64,000 bases of DNA, taken from the NCBI GenBank assembly GCA_963971305.1, contig OZ020303.1:66092867-66156866 (forward strand), in the 5' to 3' direction. This document shows, one piece after another, positions 63,579 to 64,000 of this stretch; position 1 is the stretch's first letter; each line of letters begins with the position of its first letter. The position numbers and the translations under genes are program-made. Source of the DNA: Arcuatula senhousia. Taxonomy: Eukaryota; Mollusca; Bivalvia; Mytilida; Mytilidae. Below the pieces are notes generated by a model. That model was not told the origin of the DNA. It did no database searches and saw only the letters and a list, made by a program, of their open reading frames with translations.

Positions 63579-63788
63579 CTAAAATAAAATAAAAAACAAC
63601 TTTAATATCTGGTTTTACTTTGAGTTACTATTTATCCCAAACTGATGTGTGAATGTACATTGTATCAGGGGACATAATCATATTTCATATTAAAATTTAC
63701 TATCTTGATAAGAAAAATACTTTAGCATTTAATATTGACAGAACATACTATCAATTCATATTTGGTAAATGATCTATTGAATTCAATT

Positions 63789-63934
63789 AAGGAATGACTG
63801 CCATATTTTTTTTTCATTGGGGTATGAAAAAAAAATTTTGCACATTCTATAATCCGCGACACGGATTATACTTAATGTGCAAAACTTTTTTTTTCATATC
63901 CCCAATGAAAAAAAAATTATTACAGTCATTCCTT
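63789..63934. mobile_element. Near-perfect palindrome, 146 bp
   Basis: AAGGAATGACTG at 63789 faces CAGTCATTCCTT ending at 63934. The arms continue through TTTTTTTTTCATTGGGG, TATGAAAAAAAA, TTTTGCACATT and TATAATCCG, about 68 nt per arm with a handful of mismatches and indels, around a GACA-like centre. It would fold into one long hairpin. It lies in the FBXW9 intron upstream of the exon at 63466-63578. It looks like a foldback MITE; no target duplication was defined. Confidence 0.82.
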
Positions 63935-64000
63935 CTAAATAAATTTTCGAAACAATTAAAAAAACATGAAAATCTTACTTATAAAAGAACTAAAATGGTG

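Noticed and set aside
63961..64000. Possible additional FBXW9 exon at the right edge (donor-like CTTAC)
   Set aside because: The open phase before the donor does not match the phase 0 required by the exon starting at 63578, and the residues do not resemble FBXW9.
1..64000. tRNA, rRNA or other structured RNA genes
   Set aside because: No A/B-box tRNA pattern or rRNA core sequence was recognised by eye; a tRNAscan or Infernal run would be decisive.

Overview
This is a eukaryotic, AT-rich genomic window, almost certainly from a bivalve mollusc. It has spliced genes with GT-AG introns, animal orthologues (fukutin, SLC35E1, FBXW9, a glutaminase-type ankyrin module) and interspersed repeats of a kind I remember from bivalve genomes. 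A mytilid is my best guess; the genus is not established by anything I can compute here.

Layout. (1) 1-22214: one tandem satellite array with a 62-bp monomer, about 355 units, running off the left edge. It has higher-order structure and seven copies of a 141-bp TA-flanked MITE that inserted once and was then amplified with the array. (2) 23236-26048, plus strand: two tandem ankyrin modules of the glutaminase C-terminal type, each with a 141-nt core exon in the same phase. (3) 30971-38425, minus strand: a complete SLC35E1-type nucleotide-sugar/triose-phosphate transporter-like gene with two duplicated, phase-compatible alternative last exons. (4) 38644-42150: a 3.5-kb transposon with 9-bp target-site duplications and about 240-bp terminal inverted repeats, Mutator-like by structure. 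It carries a broken SGNH-hydrolase ORF and a nested LINE fragment, and lies exactly between the divergent SLC35E1 and FKTN genes. (5) 42626-54228, plus strand: a complete eight-coding-exon fukutin gene, 456 aa. (6) 54229-60904: intergenic, with a 936-bp hAT-like element (perfect 8-bp TSD), MITEs and other repeats. (7) 60905-63578, minus strand: the last five exons of an FBXW9-like WD40 gene whose 5' part lies beyond the right edge; one of its 5' splice sites is formed at the edge of a MITE.

The genes do not form a pathway or operon. FKTN and SLC35E1 are both expected to act in the secretory pathway (glycosylation and transport across Golgi/ER membranes), and their head-to-head arrangement suggests a once-compact divergent promoter now split by the transposon. 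The other main theme is mobile DNA: one MITE family (CTGTRG...CCACAG, TA target) occurs in the satellite, in intergenic DNA and at an exon edge.

Exon coordinates were read by eye from splice consensus, frame continuity and remembered vertebrate orthologues. No alignment, expression data or database search was available.
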